A DNA stretch of 64,000 nt, taken from positions 6,200,001 through 6,264,000 of the forward strand of contig NZ_CP107917.1 in NCBI RefSeq assembly GCF_036014175.1. The letters are read 5' to 3'. The translations under genes and the position numbers were made by a program. The notes under the pieces were generated by a model, which saw only the letters and a list, made by a program, of their open reading frames with translations, did no database searches and was not told the origin of the DNA. Of the stretch, positions 28,028-36,551 are shown piece after piece. Source of the DNA: Streptomyces sp. NBC_00443. GTDB lineage: Bacteria > Actinomycetota > Actinomycetes > Streptomycetales > Streptomycetaceae. Each line of letters begins with the position of its first letter. Within the stretch, counting starts at the first letter, position 1.

Positions 28028-29188
28028 ATGGAGAACACCGAGGGGATCAGCAGGGCACGGTTTCTGGCCGGGGCGGCGGCCGTCGGGCTGGCGGGGGCGG
28101 TACTGCCCGCCGGGCGGGCAGCGGCGACCGGGCGAGGGCACGAGCACCGCGGACTGAAGCACCGGGGCGTCGTCTACACCGTCGGCGCCGGCGAGACCTC
28201 CGGCACCGCGTGGAGCGCCGCCCGGATGCGCAGGGACGTCCGGGTGATCCGCGACGACCTGCACGCCGACACCATCGACGTCACCGGCGACGGCGTCGAG
28301 CGCCTCACCGCCACGGCCGCCGAGGCCGCCGAACGCGGCCTGCACGTCTGGCTCCAGCCGACCCTCGGCGATGTGCCGGAGCGGGAGATCCTCGACAGCA
28401 TCGCGGAGTGCGGCCGGTTCGCGGAGCGGCTGCGCCGGCAGGGCGCGAGCGTCGACTTCAGCGTGGGCTGCGAGTTCTGGCTGTTCGTGCCGGGGATCAT
28501 CCCCGGCGCGACGGTCCTGGAGCGCGTCGACAACCTCCAGAAGGGCAATGTCGACATGGCGAAGATGCAGCGCCGCCTGGCCCGCTTCACCGCGAAGGCC
28601 GCCACCGTCGGCCGCTCCGTCTTCCACGGCCGCCTCAGCTACGCCGCGGCCCAGGACGAGGAGTTCGAACCGGTCGACTGGAACCTCTTCGACGTCGTCG
28701 GCATCGACTACTACTCGTACTTCCACGAACCGGCCGACTACGTCCGAGAGTTGCGCCGCCATCTGCGCTGGGGCAAGCCCCTGGCCATCACCGAGTTCGG
28801 CACGTGCGCGTACGTAGGGGCGCCCGAGGCGGGCGGCATGGGCTGGGACATCGTCGACTACACGAAGGAGCCCAACGAGATCAAGGGCGACCCGGTGCGC
28901 AGCGAGCGCACGCAGGCCGCCTACCTGGTCGACCTGCTGGAGGTCTTCGAGTCGATGGGCCTGTACGCGGCGATGGCCTTCGAGTTCGTCACCGCTGACG
29001 CCCCGCACCGCGCCGACAACCCGCGCTACGACCTCGACCTGGCGAGCTACGGCATCACCAAGGCCATCAAGGACCGCCCCGACGACCCGTCCTCCAACTG
29101 GCACTGGGAACCGAAGGAGGCTTTCCACGCGGTGGCCCGGCAGTACGGCCGACGGGCGGGGACCGGCCGCCGGGGTGACCATGGCTGA
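28028..29188 (+). CDS. Exported TIM-barrel glycosidase-like protein
   Basis: The 386-residue protein has a Tat-like leader (SRARFLAGAAAVGLAG, then Ala-rich to about residue 38). The TIM-barrel fold shows alternating segments such as LHVWLQPTLGDV, VDFSVGCEFWLFVPG, FDVVGIDYYSYF and KPLAITEFGTCAY. The two Glu residues in GCEFW and ITEFGT are in position for acid/base and nucleophile of a clan A glycoside hydrolase. I do not recognise the exact family; similar proteins are sometimes mislabelled abortive-infection proteins. It is followed 14 bp later by a VOC gene. Confidence 0.75.
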   Translation: MENTEGISRARFLAGAAAVGLAGAVLPAGRAAATGRGHEHRGLKHRGVVYTVGAGETSGTAWSAARMRRDVRVIRDDLHADTIDVTGDGVERLTATAAEAAERGLHVWLQPTLGDVPEREILDSIAECGRFAERLRRQGASVDFSVGCEFWLFVPGIIPGATVLERVDNLQKGNVDMAKMQRRLARFTAKAATVGRSVFHGRLSYAAAQDEEFEPVDWNLFDVVGIDYYSYFHEPADYVRELRRHLRWGKPLAITEFGTCAYVGAPEAGGMGWDIVDYTKEPNEIKGDPVRSERTQAAYLVDLLEVFESMGLYAAMAFEFVTADAPHRADNPRYDLDLASYGITKAIKDRPDDPSSNWHWEPKEAFHAVARQYGRRAGTGRRGDHG

Positions 29189-29202
29189 GGAGGTGCGCGT
29201 GT

Positions 29203-29637
29203 ATGGATTGGACCCTTGAGCTGATCGGTGTGCCGGTCACGGACCTGGACCGGGCCAAGAGTTTCTACAAGGACCAGTGCGGTTTCAACGTCGACATCGA
29301 CGCGCCGTTCTTCGACGGGGCACGCTTCATCCAGCTCACCCCGCCCGGTTCCCGCTGCTCCATCGTGCTGGAGGCCGGAATGCCGGACGCCCCGGGCCAG
29401 TCCCGGATGGCGCCCGGCTCGCTCCGGGGCCTTCAGCTCTGCGTCACGGACATCGAGGCGGCAAGGGCCGAGCTGGTGGAGCGTGGGATCGATGTGAGCC
29501 CGGTGCTGCATGTGGGCGCGTCCGGCTGGTCGGAGGGCCGGGGCGAGGAGAGCTGGACCTCCTTCCTCTTCTTCCAGGACCCCGACGGCAACGGCTGGGC
29601 GGTCCAGGAGTCCCCGGCCCCCTTGACTGAACGCTGA
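29203..29637 (+). CDS. VOC-family protein
   Basis: The 144-residue vicinal-oxygen-chelate protein has VPVTDLDRAKSFYKDQCGFNVDID at the N-terminus, a second repeat starting near LCVTDIEAARAELVERGIDV, and the closing strand FLFFQDPDGNGWAVQE with a Glu in metal-ligand position. It is probably a small metalloenzyme. It directly follows the TIM-barrel gene, with 14 bp between them, and is convergent with the peptidase gene, whose stop is one base away. Confidence 0.88.
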   Translation: MDWTLELIGVPVTDLDRAKSFYKDQCGFNVDIDAPFFDGARFIQLTPPGSRCSIVLEAGMPDAPGQSRMAPGSLRGLQLCVTDIEAARAELVERGIDVSPVLHVGASGWSEGRGEESWTSFLFFQDPDGNGWAVQESPAPLTER

Positions 29638-29638
29638 C

Positions 29639-31120
29639 CTACTTGCAGTACGTGTCCCGGGGCGGACGCTCGCCGGTCGCCAGGAACCGGGAGACGGTCG
29701 CGTCGCCGCACGCGTTGCCGTTCTCGAGGTAGGAGCCATGGCCGGTGGAGTTCACGGTGACCATGACGGCCCGCCGGCCGAGGGCCTCGCGCATCTTCAG
29801 GGCGCCGCTCAGCGGTGTGGCCACGTCCCGCTCGTTCTGGATCAGCAGGACGTTGGACGGCCCGCGGTCGGTCACCCGCGGCGGCGCCTCCGTCGGCTGC
29901 GACGGCCACGCGGCGCAGACCATCGCGTTCCTCGGCATACCCGCGGTGAGCGGATACTTCGCGCGGCTCTCGGCGACACCCTTCTCGTACACCGCGGCCG
30001 ACCGCGGCCAGGCGGCGTCGTTGCAGATGGTCGCGGCGCCGACGGCGATGTAGTTCTGCAGCAGCGCCTCCGGCGGGTTCTCCGGCGCGGGCGGCAGCGT
30101 GCCCTTGCCGGCGGCCAGCATCAGCTTGGCCAGCACCGGGTAGTCCTCGGGGTCGTACAGGCTGTCCAGCATCGTCTGGCGCAGGCCGTTGCCGTCCAGC
30201 TGCGCCGGGTTGGCGCCGGGCCAGGGAAGGGGCTCGCGGTCCAGACGGGCGGCGAGGGCGAGGAACCGCGAGCGCACCTCGGCCGGTGTGCCGGCGACGC
30301 GGTCCGGGTTGCCCGGCCGGGACGCCCACTTGGCGAAGACGGGGAAGTTGTCCTCGACGCCCGCCTCGAACGACTCCAGCCAGGCGCGCTCCGCTCGTAC
30401 GGGGTCGGGGTTGTCGTTGCTGTCCAGCACGATGCGGTCCGTGCGGTGCGGGAACAGCTCGGCGAAGGTGGAGCCGATGTAGGTGCCGTACGAGTCGCCC
30501 CAGGCGGACAGCTTGCGTTCGCCGAGCGCGGCTCGGATGCTGTCGATGTCGCGGGCGTTGTTCTTGGTGCTGATGTGCTTCATCAGTTCGCCGCCGTTGC
30601 GGGCGCAGGCGTCCGAGATGCGCCGTGCGGTGGCCATGTTCTCGGTGACGGACCCGTCCGGGGCCGGCCAGGGGCGCAGCGCCGTGCGCGCGAGGTCACG
30701 GTGCTCCACCTCGCAATTCACCGGCGTCGAGGGGGCGTTGCCGCGCGGCGCGAACCCGATCAGGTCGTAGGTGTCCCGCACCTTCTGCGGCAGCCTCTGC
30801 CCCTTGTCCGAGGGCTCGCCCAGGCTGTCGCCGCCCGGCCCGCCGGCGATCAGCAGCAGGGCGCCACGCCGTGCGGACGGCTTCTCGCTGGGGATGCGGG
30901 AGACGGCGATGTCGATCTTCGGGCCGCCGGGGTCGGCGTAGTCCATCGGGACGGCGAGGGTCGCACACTGCTGGCGCGGATCGAGCCCCTCGCCCTCGCA
31001 CTTGGTCCACTTCAGCGGCGTGGGCGAGCCGGTGGCGTTCGCGGTGAGCGGGGTGACCAGCCCGAAGACGACTCCGGAGGCGGCTGCGATCAGGGCGGCA
31101 CTCTTCGTGATCTGCTTCAT
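29639..31120 (-). CDS. Secreted alpha/beta hydrolase, tripeptidyl aminopeptidase type (S33)
   Basis: The 493-residue protein has a Sec signal peptide (to about residue 29). The alpha/beta-hydrolase core shows the oxyanion region LLIAGGPGGDS and the nucleophile elbow GDSYGTY with Ser210. The C-terminal TAP-like domain has the catalytic Asp in IQNERDVATPL and the His in STGHGSYLENGNAC. Cys pairs suggest disulfides. It resembles the Tap/SlpD/SlpE group that removes tripeptides or processes mycelial proteins outside the cell. The extracellular role is inferred from the family. Confidence 0.9.
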   Translation of the reverse strand: MKQITKSAALIAAASGVVFGLVTPLTANATGSPTPLKWTKCEGEGLDPRQQCATLAVPMDYADPGGPKIDIAVSRIPSEKPSARRGALLLIAGGPGGDSLGEPSDKGQRLPQKVRDTYDLIGFAPRGNAPSTPVNCEVEHRDLARTALRPWPAPDGSVTENMATARRISDACARNGGELMKHISTKNNARDIDSIRAALGERKLSAWGDSYGTYIGSTFAELFPHRTDRIVLDSNDNPDPVRAERAWLESFEAGVEDNFPVFAKWASRPGNPDRVAGTPAEVRSRFLALAARLDREPLPWPGANPAQLDGNGLRQTMLDSLYDPEDYPVLAKLMLAAGKGTLPPAPENPPEALLQNYIAVGAATICNDAAWPRSAAVYEKGVAESRAKYPLTAGMPRNAMVCAAWPSQPTEAPPRVTDRGPSNVLLIQNERDVATPLSGALKMREALGRRAVMVTVNSTGHGSYLENGNACGDATVSRFLATGERPPRDTYCK

Positions 31121-31186
31121 GCACAGCAGCCTGACGGACCTTCACGGAGCGTCACATCCGGGCAACTCCCGTATCTTCCCTGGGGA

Positions 31187-31756
31187 TTACCTCCCGTATC
31201 CCTCCTGGGGTTTACCCCCATACGACCACTGGGCCAGCACCAGCACCATGATGAGCCGGTCCTCCCCGGGCCCCAGATAGTCCCGGCGCACCCCGCCCTC
31301 GGCCGAGAACCCCAGGGTCCGGTACAGCATGATCGCCGCCGCGTTCGCCGGCTCCACGGTCAGCCGCACCTCGTGCACCCGCTCCCGGCGCAACTGCCGC
31401 AGCACCTCCAGCATCAGCCGTTTGCCCAGCCCCCGGCCGCGCCGGTCGGCGCTGACGGCCAGGCTCAGGACCCAGCACACATAGCCGTCAGAGGTGGTGA
31501 CGAAGAGGACGTAGCCGTGCAGGCAGTCCCCGTCGTCGAGGACGAGGATGCGGTCGCCGTGGACGTCGAAGTGCTGGCGCAGTACGAAGTAGGGGTACGG
31601 CTCCTCGGGGAACACCTCCCGGTCCACCCGCAGGAGCTCGGGCAGGTCCGCCTCGGTGACTCCTCGGGTCGTCAGTGGCCGATCGCTGCTGCCGGCGAAG
31701 CACGCCTGGTCGGAGCGGCGGCCCAGAACAGGGAAACGTTCCTCCGGCATGGCCAT
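31187..31756 (-). CDS. GNAT-family N-acetyltransferase
   Basis: The 189-residue protein (from the ATG preceded by AGGGGG; the frame is open to 31804) has the GNAT core: strand 4 LSLAVSADRRGRGLGKRLM with the Q/RxxGxG/A acetyl-CoA loop RRGRGLG, and the later NAAAIMLYRTLGF motif. This combination resembles RimI-type protein or small-molecule acetyltransferases. It is divergent from the SAM methyltransferase at 31937 and may share its promoter region. The substrate is unknown. Confidence 0.88.
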   Translation of the reverse strand: MAMPEERFPVLGRRSDQACFAGSSDRPLTTRGVTEADLPELLRVDREVFPEEPYPYFVLRQHFDVHGDRILVLDDGDCLHGYVLFVTTSDGYVCWVLSLAVSADRRGRGLGKRLMLEVLRQLRRERVHEVRLTVEPANAAAIMLYRTLGFSAEGGVRRDYLGPGEDRLIMVLVLAQWSYGGKPQEGYGR

Positions 31757-31936
31757 CGACTGCCCCCTATGTGATGGATTGGAGTCACTCATGCGGGTGA
31801 GCACCCGTTGCCTGCCGTTTCAGGCGCTCGGTTCGAGATCCGCCCATCTTGAGCAGGGCAATCCCTTGGTTCAAGGGTGCGAGGACCTTATGCCTCGACG
31901 CGCTCCCAGTGCGCCTTCTTTTGGTACCGTGAGTGA

Positions 31937-32728
31937 ATGACCCAGAGATCGTCGGGGGACGTCCGGTTGAAGAACAAAGATGTGCGCTGGGCGGCGTTCG
32001 ACCCGATCGCCTACGTTGATCACAACTACCGCGACTTACAGGCAGAGGACGCGGAGATCCTGCACATGATCCGGGATCATTTCGGCGATCATTTCCGGAA
32101 GCAGGGCTTCGGCCCGGTTTCCGGTATCGACGTAGGTGCCGGTGCCAATCTCTATCCCGCACTCGCCATGATGCCGTGGTGCGAGGAGATCACCCTCTTC
32201 GAGCGCTCGCCGTCGAACGTCCGGTACCTCTCCCGCCAGGCCGAGTCCTACGACCGGAACTGGGACCAGTTCTGGGAGGCCCTGTGCGAGCACGAGGCCT
32301 ACAACTCCCTTGGCGCGGACCCGCGGGAGAGGTTCCGCAAGGTCGTCTCCGTCGAGCAGGGCGACCTCTTCGACCTGGCGCGGCACGGGCGCCGGTGGTC
32401 CATGGGGACCATGTTCTTCGTCGCCGAGTCGATGACCACGTCCCACCAGGAGTTCTCGCTCGGCGTCGAGCGTTTCATGCGCGCCCTGGTCCCCGGCGCC
32501 CCCTTCGCGACCGCCTTCATGGAACATTCCACGGGCTATCACGCCGGTGAGCATTTCTTCCCGGCCTGTGACGTGGGAGAATCCGAGGTGCGCGCGAGCC
32601 TTGAGGCATTCGCGGGCGACTTCAAGGTTCAGCGGCTCGAATCCGCGGCCGAGGTGCGCGACGGGTATTCGGGAATGATCGTCGCCTACGGCTGGCGAAA
32701 TTCGGACGCGCTCATTCCGATCGGCTGA
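31937..32728 (+). CDS. SCO2525-family SAM-dependent methyltransferase
   Basis: The 263-residue Rossmann methyltransferase has motif I as IDVGAGANLYP (about residues 64-74), an acidic residue ending strand 2 (LFERSP) and a motif resembling the PNMT/NNMT small-molecule group (FFVAESMTTSHQEF). It is first in a row of same-strand genes: SCO2524-, SCO2523-, SCO2522- and SCO2521-family members follow in the order known from S. coelicolor. The gap to the next gene is 72 bp. Constant linkage suggests that it modifies a product or partner of that unit. The substrate is unknown. Confidence 0.85.
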   Translation: MTQRSSGDVRLKNKDVRWAAFDPIAYVDHNYRDLQAEDAEILHMIRDHFGDHFRKQGFGPVSGIDVGAGANLYPALAMMPWCEEITLFERSPSNVRYLSRQAESYDRNWDQFWEALCEHEAYNSLGADPRERFRKVVSVEQGDLFDLARHGRRWSMGTMFFVAESMTTSHQEFSLGVERFMRALVPGAPFATAFMEHSTGYHAGEHFFPACDVGESEVRASLEAFAGDFKVQRLESAAEVRDGYSGMIVAYGWRNSDALIPIG

Positions 32729-32800
32729 TCGGTGGAGCTTCACAACAGCACAGCGATATTCCTCTAGTGATGGCAGTGCGGTCTGTGTGAGGGGCATGGA

Positions 32801-34651
32801 ATGCAGATCAAGCCACGCCAGCATCTGCTGGACATCTGGCAGGCGGTAGCCCGCCACTCTTTCGACGGGGGAGAGTGGGAGTGGGGCGAGTGGGGCAACG
32901 AGAGCAGCGTGGCCGACGCCGAGCGGCTGCTCTGCCTGCTGTACCCGGCCACCGAGATCCCCGCCTTCCGGCTGGACGACCCGGACACCACACAGGAGGA
33001 CGTCCAGCAGGTCCTGAAGCGGGCCGGCGGACGGCTGGAGGTCCCGGCCAACCTCGTCACGGCCATGGCCGACTTCATGCGGGCGCACACCGGCGAGGAC
33101 AAGAGGCCGACCTTCGCCGGGGGTTACTACTTCGGGTCCGCCGACAAGGCCAGGGAAGTCACCGAGGAACAGCGCCAACTCGGCGTCGTCGACTCGTTCT
33201 CCATGTCGATCACCCTGTGCCTCGCCACACTGGGCTTCCTCAAGATCTACGAAACCAGGACCCGGCGCAGTGACGTCAAGGAGACCATCGCCGAGCTGCG
33301 CCAGGCCACCAGCAACCGGCTCACCGCCGCCATGGTCAGCCTGCTGCGCTCCTTCACCGTCAACGTCTTCGACGTCGACGCCTCCCAGGGCCGTACGCTC
33401 TGCGAACTCCTCGGCCAGGGACGGCTGTCGCAGCGGCAGGTGCTCAGCAAATTCCAGAACCGTTTCCGTTCGCTGCGCGCGGCGATCAACGAGAGCGTGT
33501 TCCTCGGCATCGACGTCCAGGAGGGCCTCAAGGACGAGAACCAGCTCTTCGAGTGCGGCTGGGCGTGGAGCATGGTGAAGGACGCTCCCGAGGTCGAGAC
33601 CGACGAACCCATCGGGCCGCAGCCCGAGGGCGTCGCCAACGCGGTGCCGTACCTGTACTTCACCGTGGTCGCCCTCGACGGCATCCAGGACCTGTTCTCC
33701 GACCGCACCCTCACCCTCGGCCTGCTCAACACCGAGCAGCAGAAGCTCGCCGAGGCCCTGCGACTGCGGTGGGAGCTGACCCAGCAGTACTGGTCCCGCA
33801 TCGCCCGCTTCGACGACGACCGCTGGCCCCTGGAGGACATTCCCTGGCGTACGACGGGACAGAAGCTGGAGTCCGAGTACTTCTCCCTGTCCGTCGCCGC
33901 CATCCTCGTGCACGACCTGATGCGTCGCCGGGCCACCGACGACGACCTGACCCGCACCGTCGGCATCATGGAGCGCCTCGCCGAGCGCGGCCGTGTCACC
34001 AGCCGGATGACGCGCGACGACCCCATGGTCGAGGAGCTGCACAACCTGGGCGTCGCCCTGCCGTTGCAGGGCAGCGAGCGGCTCGGCCCGCCCATGACAT
34101 GGTCGATGACCGACTTCTCGGCACAGCTGCTGAAGCGGACCGTCCAGCTGTGCACGCTGTCGCGCAGCCTGGCCTCGCACGACCGGCTGCTCAGGCTGGC
34201 CGAGGACATCTTCGACCACATGTGGGCGCGCCGCATCCGCGACGGCGAGGGCGTCGGCCTCTGGGACAACGTCCACGCCGCCTATCCCCAGGCGGAGATC
34301 CAGAAGCGGCGCGTACCGGTGTCGTGGAGCATCACCGAGCGGGTCACCGAGGTGATGGTCCAGGCCCACGACATGTACCGGCAGCCCCCGATCCGCAGCC
34401 TCGAACTGACCGAGCTGGCAAGGGCGTTGCTCAGTGAGTCCGCGCACCTGCTGGGCAACGAACAGATGGAACCCGCGCCCACGGACTCCGGCCGGCACGG
34501 GATGGAACTGCGGAACATCGAGGTCAAGTTGCGCCGAGCCCGCAGCCTCGTGGACGAACAGCCGGGCACGGCCTACGCGTTGACGCTCGACGTGCTGGGG
34601 CAGCTCGACTCGCTCGCCAGGGCCCGCGAAGCCGCGGACCGGGGAGTGTGA
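32801..34651 (+). CDS. SCO2524-family protein (large, helical, unknown function)
   Basis: The 616-residue soluble protein has no signal peptide or TM helix. It is predicted mostly helical by eye, with repeated Leu/Arg/Glu heptad-like stretches, e.g. residues 165-225 and the C-terminal 40 residues (RNIEVKLRRARSLVD). Conserved-looking points are YYFGSADKAREV, RFRSLRAAINESVFLG and VSWSITERVTEVMV near residue 510, the last resembling a catalytic or binding helix. No enzyme family is recognised. It is followed after 4 bp by the P-loop gene, so the products probably act together. Confidence 0.82.
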   Translation: MQIKPRQHLLDIWQAVARHSFDGGEWEWGEWGNESSVADAERLLCLLYPATEIPAFRLDDPDTTQEDVQQVLKRAGGRLEVPANLVTAMADFMRAHTGEDKRPTFAGGYYFGSADKAREVTEEQRQLGVVDSFSMSITLCLATLGFLKIYETRTRRSDVKETIAELRQATSNRLTAAMVSLLRSFTVNVFDVDASQGRTLCELLGQGRLSQRQVLSKFQNRFRSLRAAINESVFLGIDVQEGLKDENQLFECGWAWSMVKDAPEVETDEPIGPQPEGVANAVPYLYFTVVALDGIQDLFSDRTLTLGLLNTEQQKLAEALRLRWELTQQYWSRIARFDDDRWPLEDIPWRTTGQKLESEYFSLSVAAILVHDLMRRRATDDDLTRTVGIMERLAERGRVTSRMTRDDPMVEELHNLGVALPLQGSERLGPPMTWSMTDFSAQLLKRTVQLCTLSRSLASHDRLLRLAEDIFDHMWARRIRDGEGVGLWDNVHAAYPQAEIQKRRVPVSWSITERVTEVMVQAHDMYRQPPIRSLELTELARALLSESAHLLGNEQMEPAPTDSGRHGMELRNIEVKLRRARSLVDEQPGTAYALTLDVLGQLDSLARAREAADRGV

Positions 34652-34655
34652 CACG

Positions 34656-35573
34656 GTGCTGATCTTCGCCGCCTCCGACAAAGGAGGCACCGGGCGCTCC
34701 GTCACGAGCGCCAACCTCGCCTACCACCGGGCGATGGCCGGGGACGACGTCTGCTATCTGGACTTCGACTTCGGCTCGCCGACCGCGGCGGCCGTCTTCG
34801 ACGTGGGCGACGCCCGCCAGGCCACCGAGGACCGCGGCCTGCACGCCTACCTGATAGGGGAGGTCAGCGAACCGGCCCGGATCGACGTGTGGGCCGAGAC
34901 CGAGCACCAGGTGCTGCGCTTCCCGCCGCCCGGCTGCGGCCGGCTGGTCCTGATGCCCGGCGACGTCAGCGGCGGCGAGTTCGCGACCAGCGACGACAAC
35001 CTGCGCCGCTGCGTCGACCTGCTGATGAACCTGTACTACGAGTTCGACCTGGTCGTCGTCGACCTCAGCGCCGGCCGTTCCTACGCCGTCGACATGGTCC
35101 TGGAGGCCACCGCACAGCCCGAGATGAGCGAGGTCACGGCCCGCTGGCTGGTCTTCCACCGCTGGACCCGCCAGCATGTCGAGGCCGCCGCGAGCCTGGT
35201 CTTCGGCAAGCGCGGCATCGTCGCGGGCGGCGCCGACCGCGGCCACGACGAGGAGACGTTGCGCAACGCCATCCGCTTCGTACGGGCCGCCGTCCCCGAC
35301 CCCGAATCGCCGCTGTGGTCGCAGGTCTCGCCCACCCAGTCGGCGTGGATGCGCAAGACCGACGGCGACCTCAAGCAGCTCGCCTCCACGCACGGCATCG
35401 GCTACAGCCAGGTCCTCGGCTCGGTGCCGCTCGAACCGGTCCTGCAGTGGCGTGAGCAGCTCATCACCGACGAGGACGTGCTCGACAGTCAGATCGCCAA
35501 CCAGGAGACCTGGCAGGCACTGAGCCGGCTCGCCGGCCGTCTGACCGACGACAAGTACTGGGAGCAGGCGTGA
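34656..35573 (+). CDS. SCO2523-family variant P-loop protein (ParA/MinD-like)
   Basis: The 305-residue protein has a deviant Walker A motif at the N-terminus: SDKGGTGRSV (residues 7-16). The signature Lys of the ParA/MinD class is kept, but the second Lys (GK-S/T), which contacts ATP phosphates, is Arg. The next strand YLDFDFGSPTAA and the middle DLVVVDLSAGRSY match switch and Walker B positions of SIMIBI-class ATPases. It may bind nucleotide with altered hydrolysis, or act as a switch. GTG start; it overlaps the next gene by 4 bp. In cassettes such proteins often position or activate a partner. Confidence 0.85.
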   Translation: MLIFAASDKGGTGRSVTSANLAYHRAMAGDDVCYLDFDFGSPTAAAVFDVGDARQATEDRGLHAYLIGEVSEPARIDVWAETEHQVLRFPPPGCGRLVLMPGDVSGGEFATSDDNLRRCVDLLMNLYYEFDLVVVDLSAGRSYAVDMVLEATAQPEMSEVTARWLVFHRWTRQHVEAAASLVFGKRGIVAGGADRGHDEETLRNAIRFVRAAVPDPESPLWSQVSPTQSAWMRKTDGDLKQLASTHGIGYSQVLGSVPLEPVLQWREQLITDEDVLDSQIANQETWQALSRLAGRLTDDKYWEQA

Positions 35574-36550
35574 GCGAAGCCGTGTTCCAGGAGACCACCG
35601 CAGAGCTGCGCACCCAGTCCGTGCCGCTGTCCCACCTCTCCCTGGAGCTGGGCCACCTCTACATGGAGGACTTCGAGGCGGGCCCCAAGCGGCTGGGCGA
35701 GCACTTCGCGGAGGTACGGGTGTGGGCGGACGCGGTGCGCGCCTCGGCCGCCCGCCGCAGCAAGCGGCCCCGCATCAGCACCTGCTTCCTGATCGACGAC
35801 TACTTCACCCGCTTCTCCACCCCGGCCGAGCTGATCCCGATGGTGCTGAAGGAGGCCGAGAAGGCCGGCCTCGTCATCGACTACCTCGCCCGCGAGTCGG
35901 CCTGCGCGGTCGCCGACCGCATCGAACTGGCGGAATCGGTCATGCACCGCCTCGTCGAGTCCCCGCCGCCCGGCAGCTACGGCTCCCGCCCGCCCGTCAG
36001 CCAGACCGGCTGGCTCGCCAACGGCCAGCGCACCCCCTCGACGTCCCGCAGCGCCCTGGGCGCGGTCAAGGGCTGGGAACCGCCCCAGGAGACCGCCGCC
36101 CGCAACCACTCCGTCTTCATGGACGTCGAGTTGTGGTCCGAGAAGGACGGCAAGCGGCTGTGGTCCTGCCCTTTCCTGGCCGCCGTATGGCAACTGGCCC
36201 GGCTGGGCCTCTTACGGCACCTCGGTGAGCCGGTGCTGCAGCCCAAGGACTGGCAGGGCGAGGACTTCCCGCACGACTGGGACCTGCTGGCGCCCCTGGT
36301 CAAGCTCACCGACACCAAGGCGGCCTTCAGCGCCTACCGCACCTGCACCCTCATGCCGAACCGCTTCCTCGCCGTCGAGGACGCCGTCCGGCTCATCCTC
36401 GACCAGACGGACGTCGACGCGGGCGCGCTGCAGCAGGTCGCCAAGCGGTCCGCCGACGAGGGGATGGCGGTCCCGGCAGCGGTCGCACAGCGCGCCGCGT
36501 ACGTCTTCTACGAGGAGCCCGGCGACTCCTCCCGGCCCGAGGAGAACTGA
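35570..36550 (+). CDS. SCO2522-family protein (unknown function)
   Basis: The 326-residue soluble protein has no recognised domain. The N-terminal half holds RISTCFLIDDYFTRF (residues about 67-81), where the Asp-Asp pair stands out. The middle has HSVFMDVELWSEKDGKRLWSCPF and a helix FLAAVWQLARLGLLR. The acidic patches could bind metal. It overlaps the P-loop gene by 4 bp and its stop lies one base before the start of the SCO2521-family gene, so it belongs to the same transcript. I cannot assign a function. Confidence 0.82.
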   Translation: MSEAVFQETTAELRTQSVPLSHLSLELGHLYMEDFEAGPKRLGEHFAEVRVWADAVRASAARRSKRPRISTCFLIDDYFTRFSTPAELIPMVLKEAEKAGLVIDYLARESACAVADRIELAESVMHRLVESPPPGSYGSRPPVSQTGWLANGQRTPSTSRSALGAVKGWEPPQETAARNHSVFMDVELWSEKDGKRLWSCPFLAAVWQLARLGLLRHLGEPVLQPKDWQGEDFPHDWDLLAPLVKLTDTKAAFSAYRTCTLMPNRFLAVEDAVRLILDQTDVDAGALQQVAKRSADEGMAVPAAVAQRAAYVFYEEPGDSSRPEEN

Positions 36551-36551
36551 G

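Noticed and set aside
32036..34714. An 892-codon minus-strand frame opposite the methyltransferase and SCO2524-family genes
   Set aside because: Composition is typical of a shadow frame, and it spans two plus-strand genes with clear starts and ribosome binding sites.
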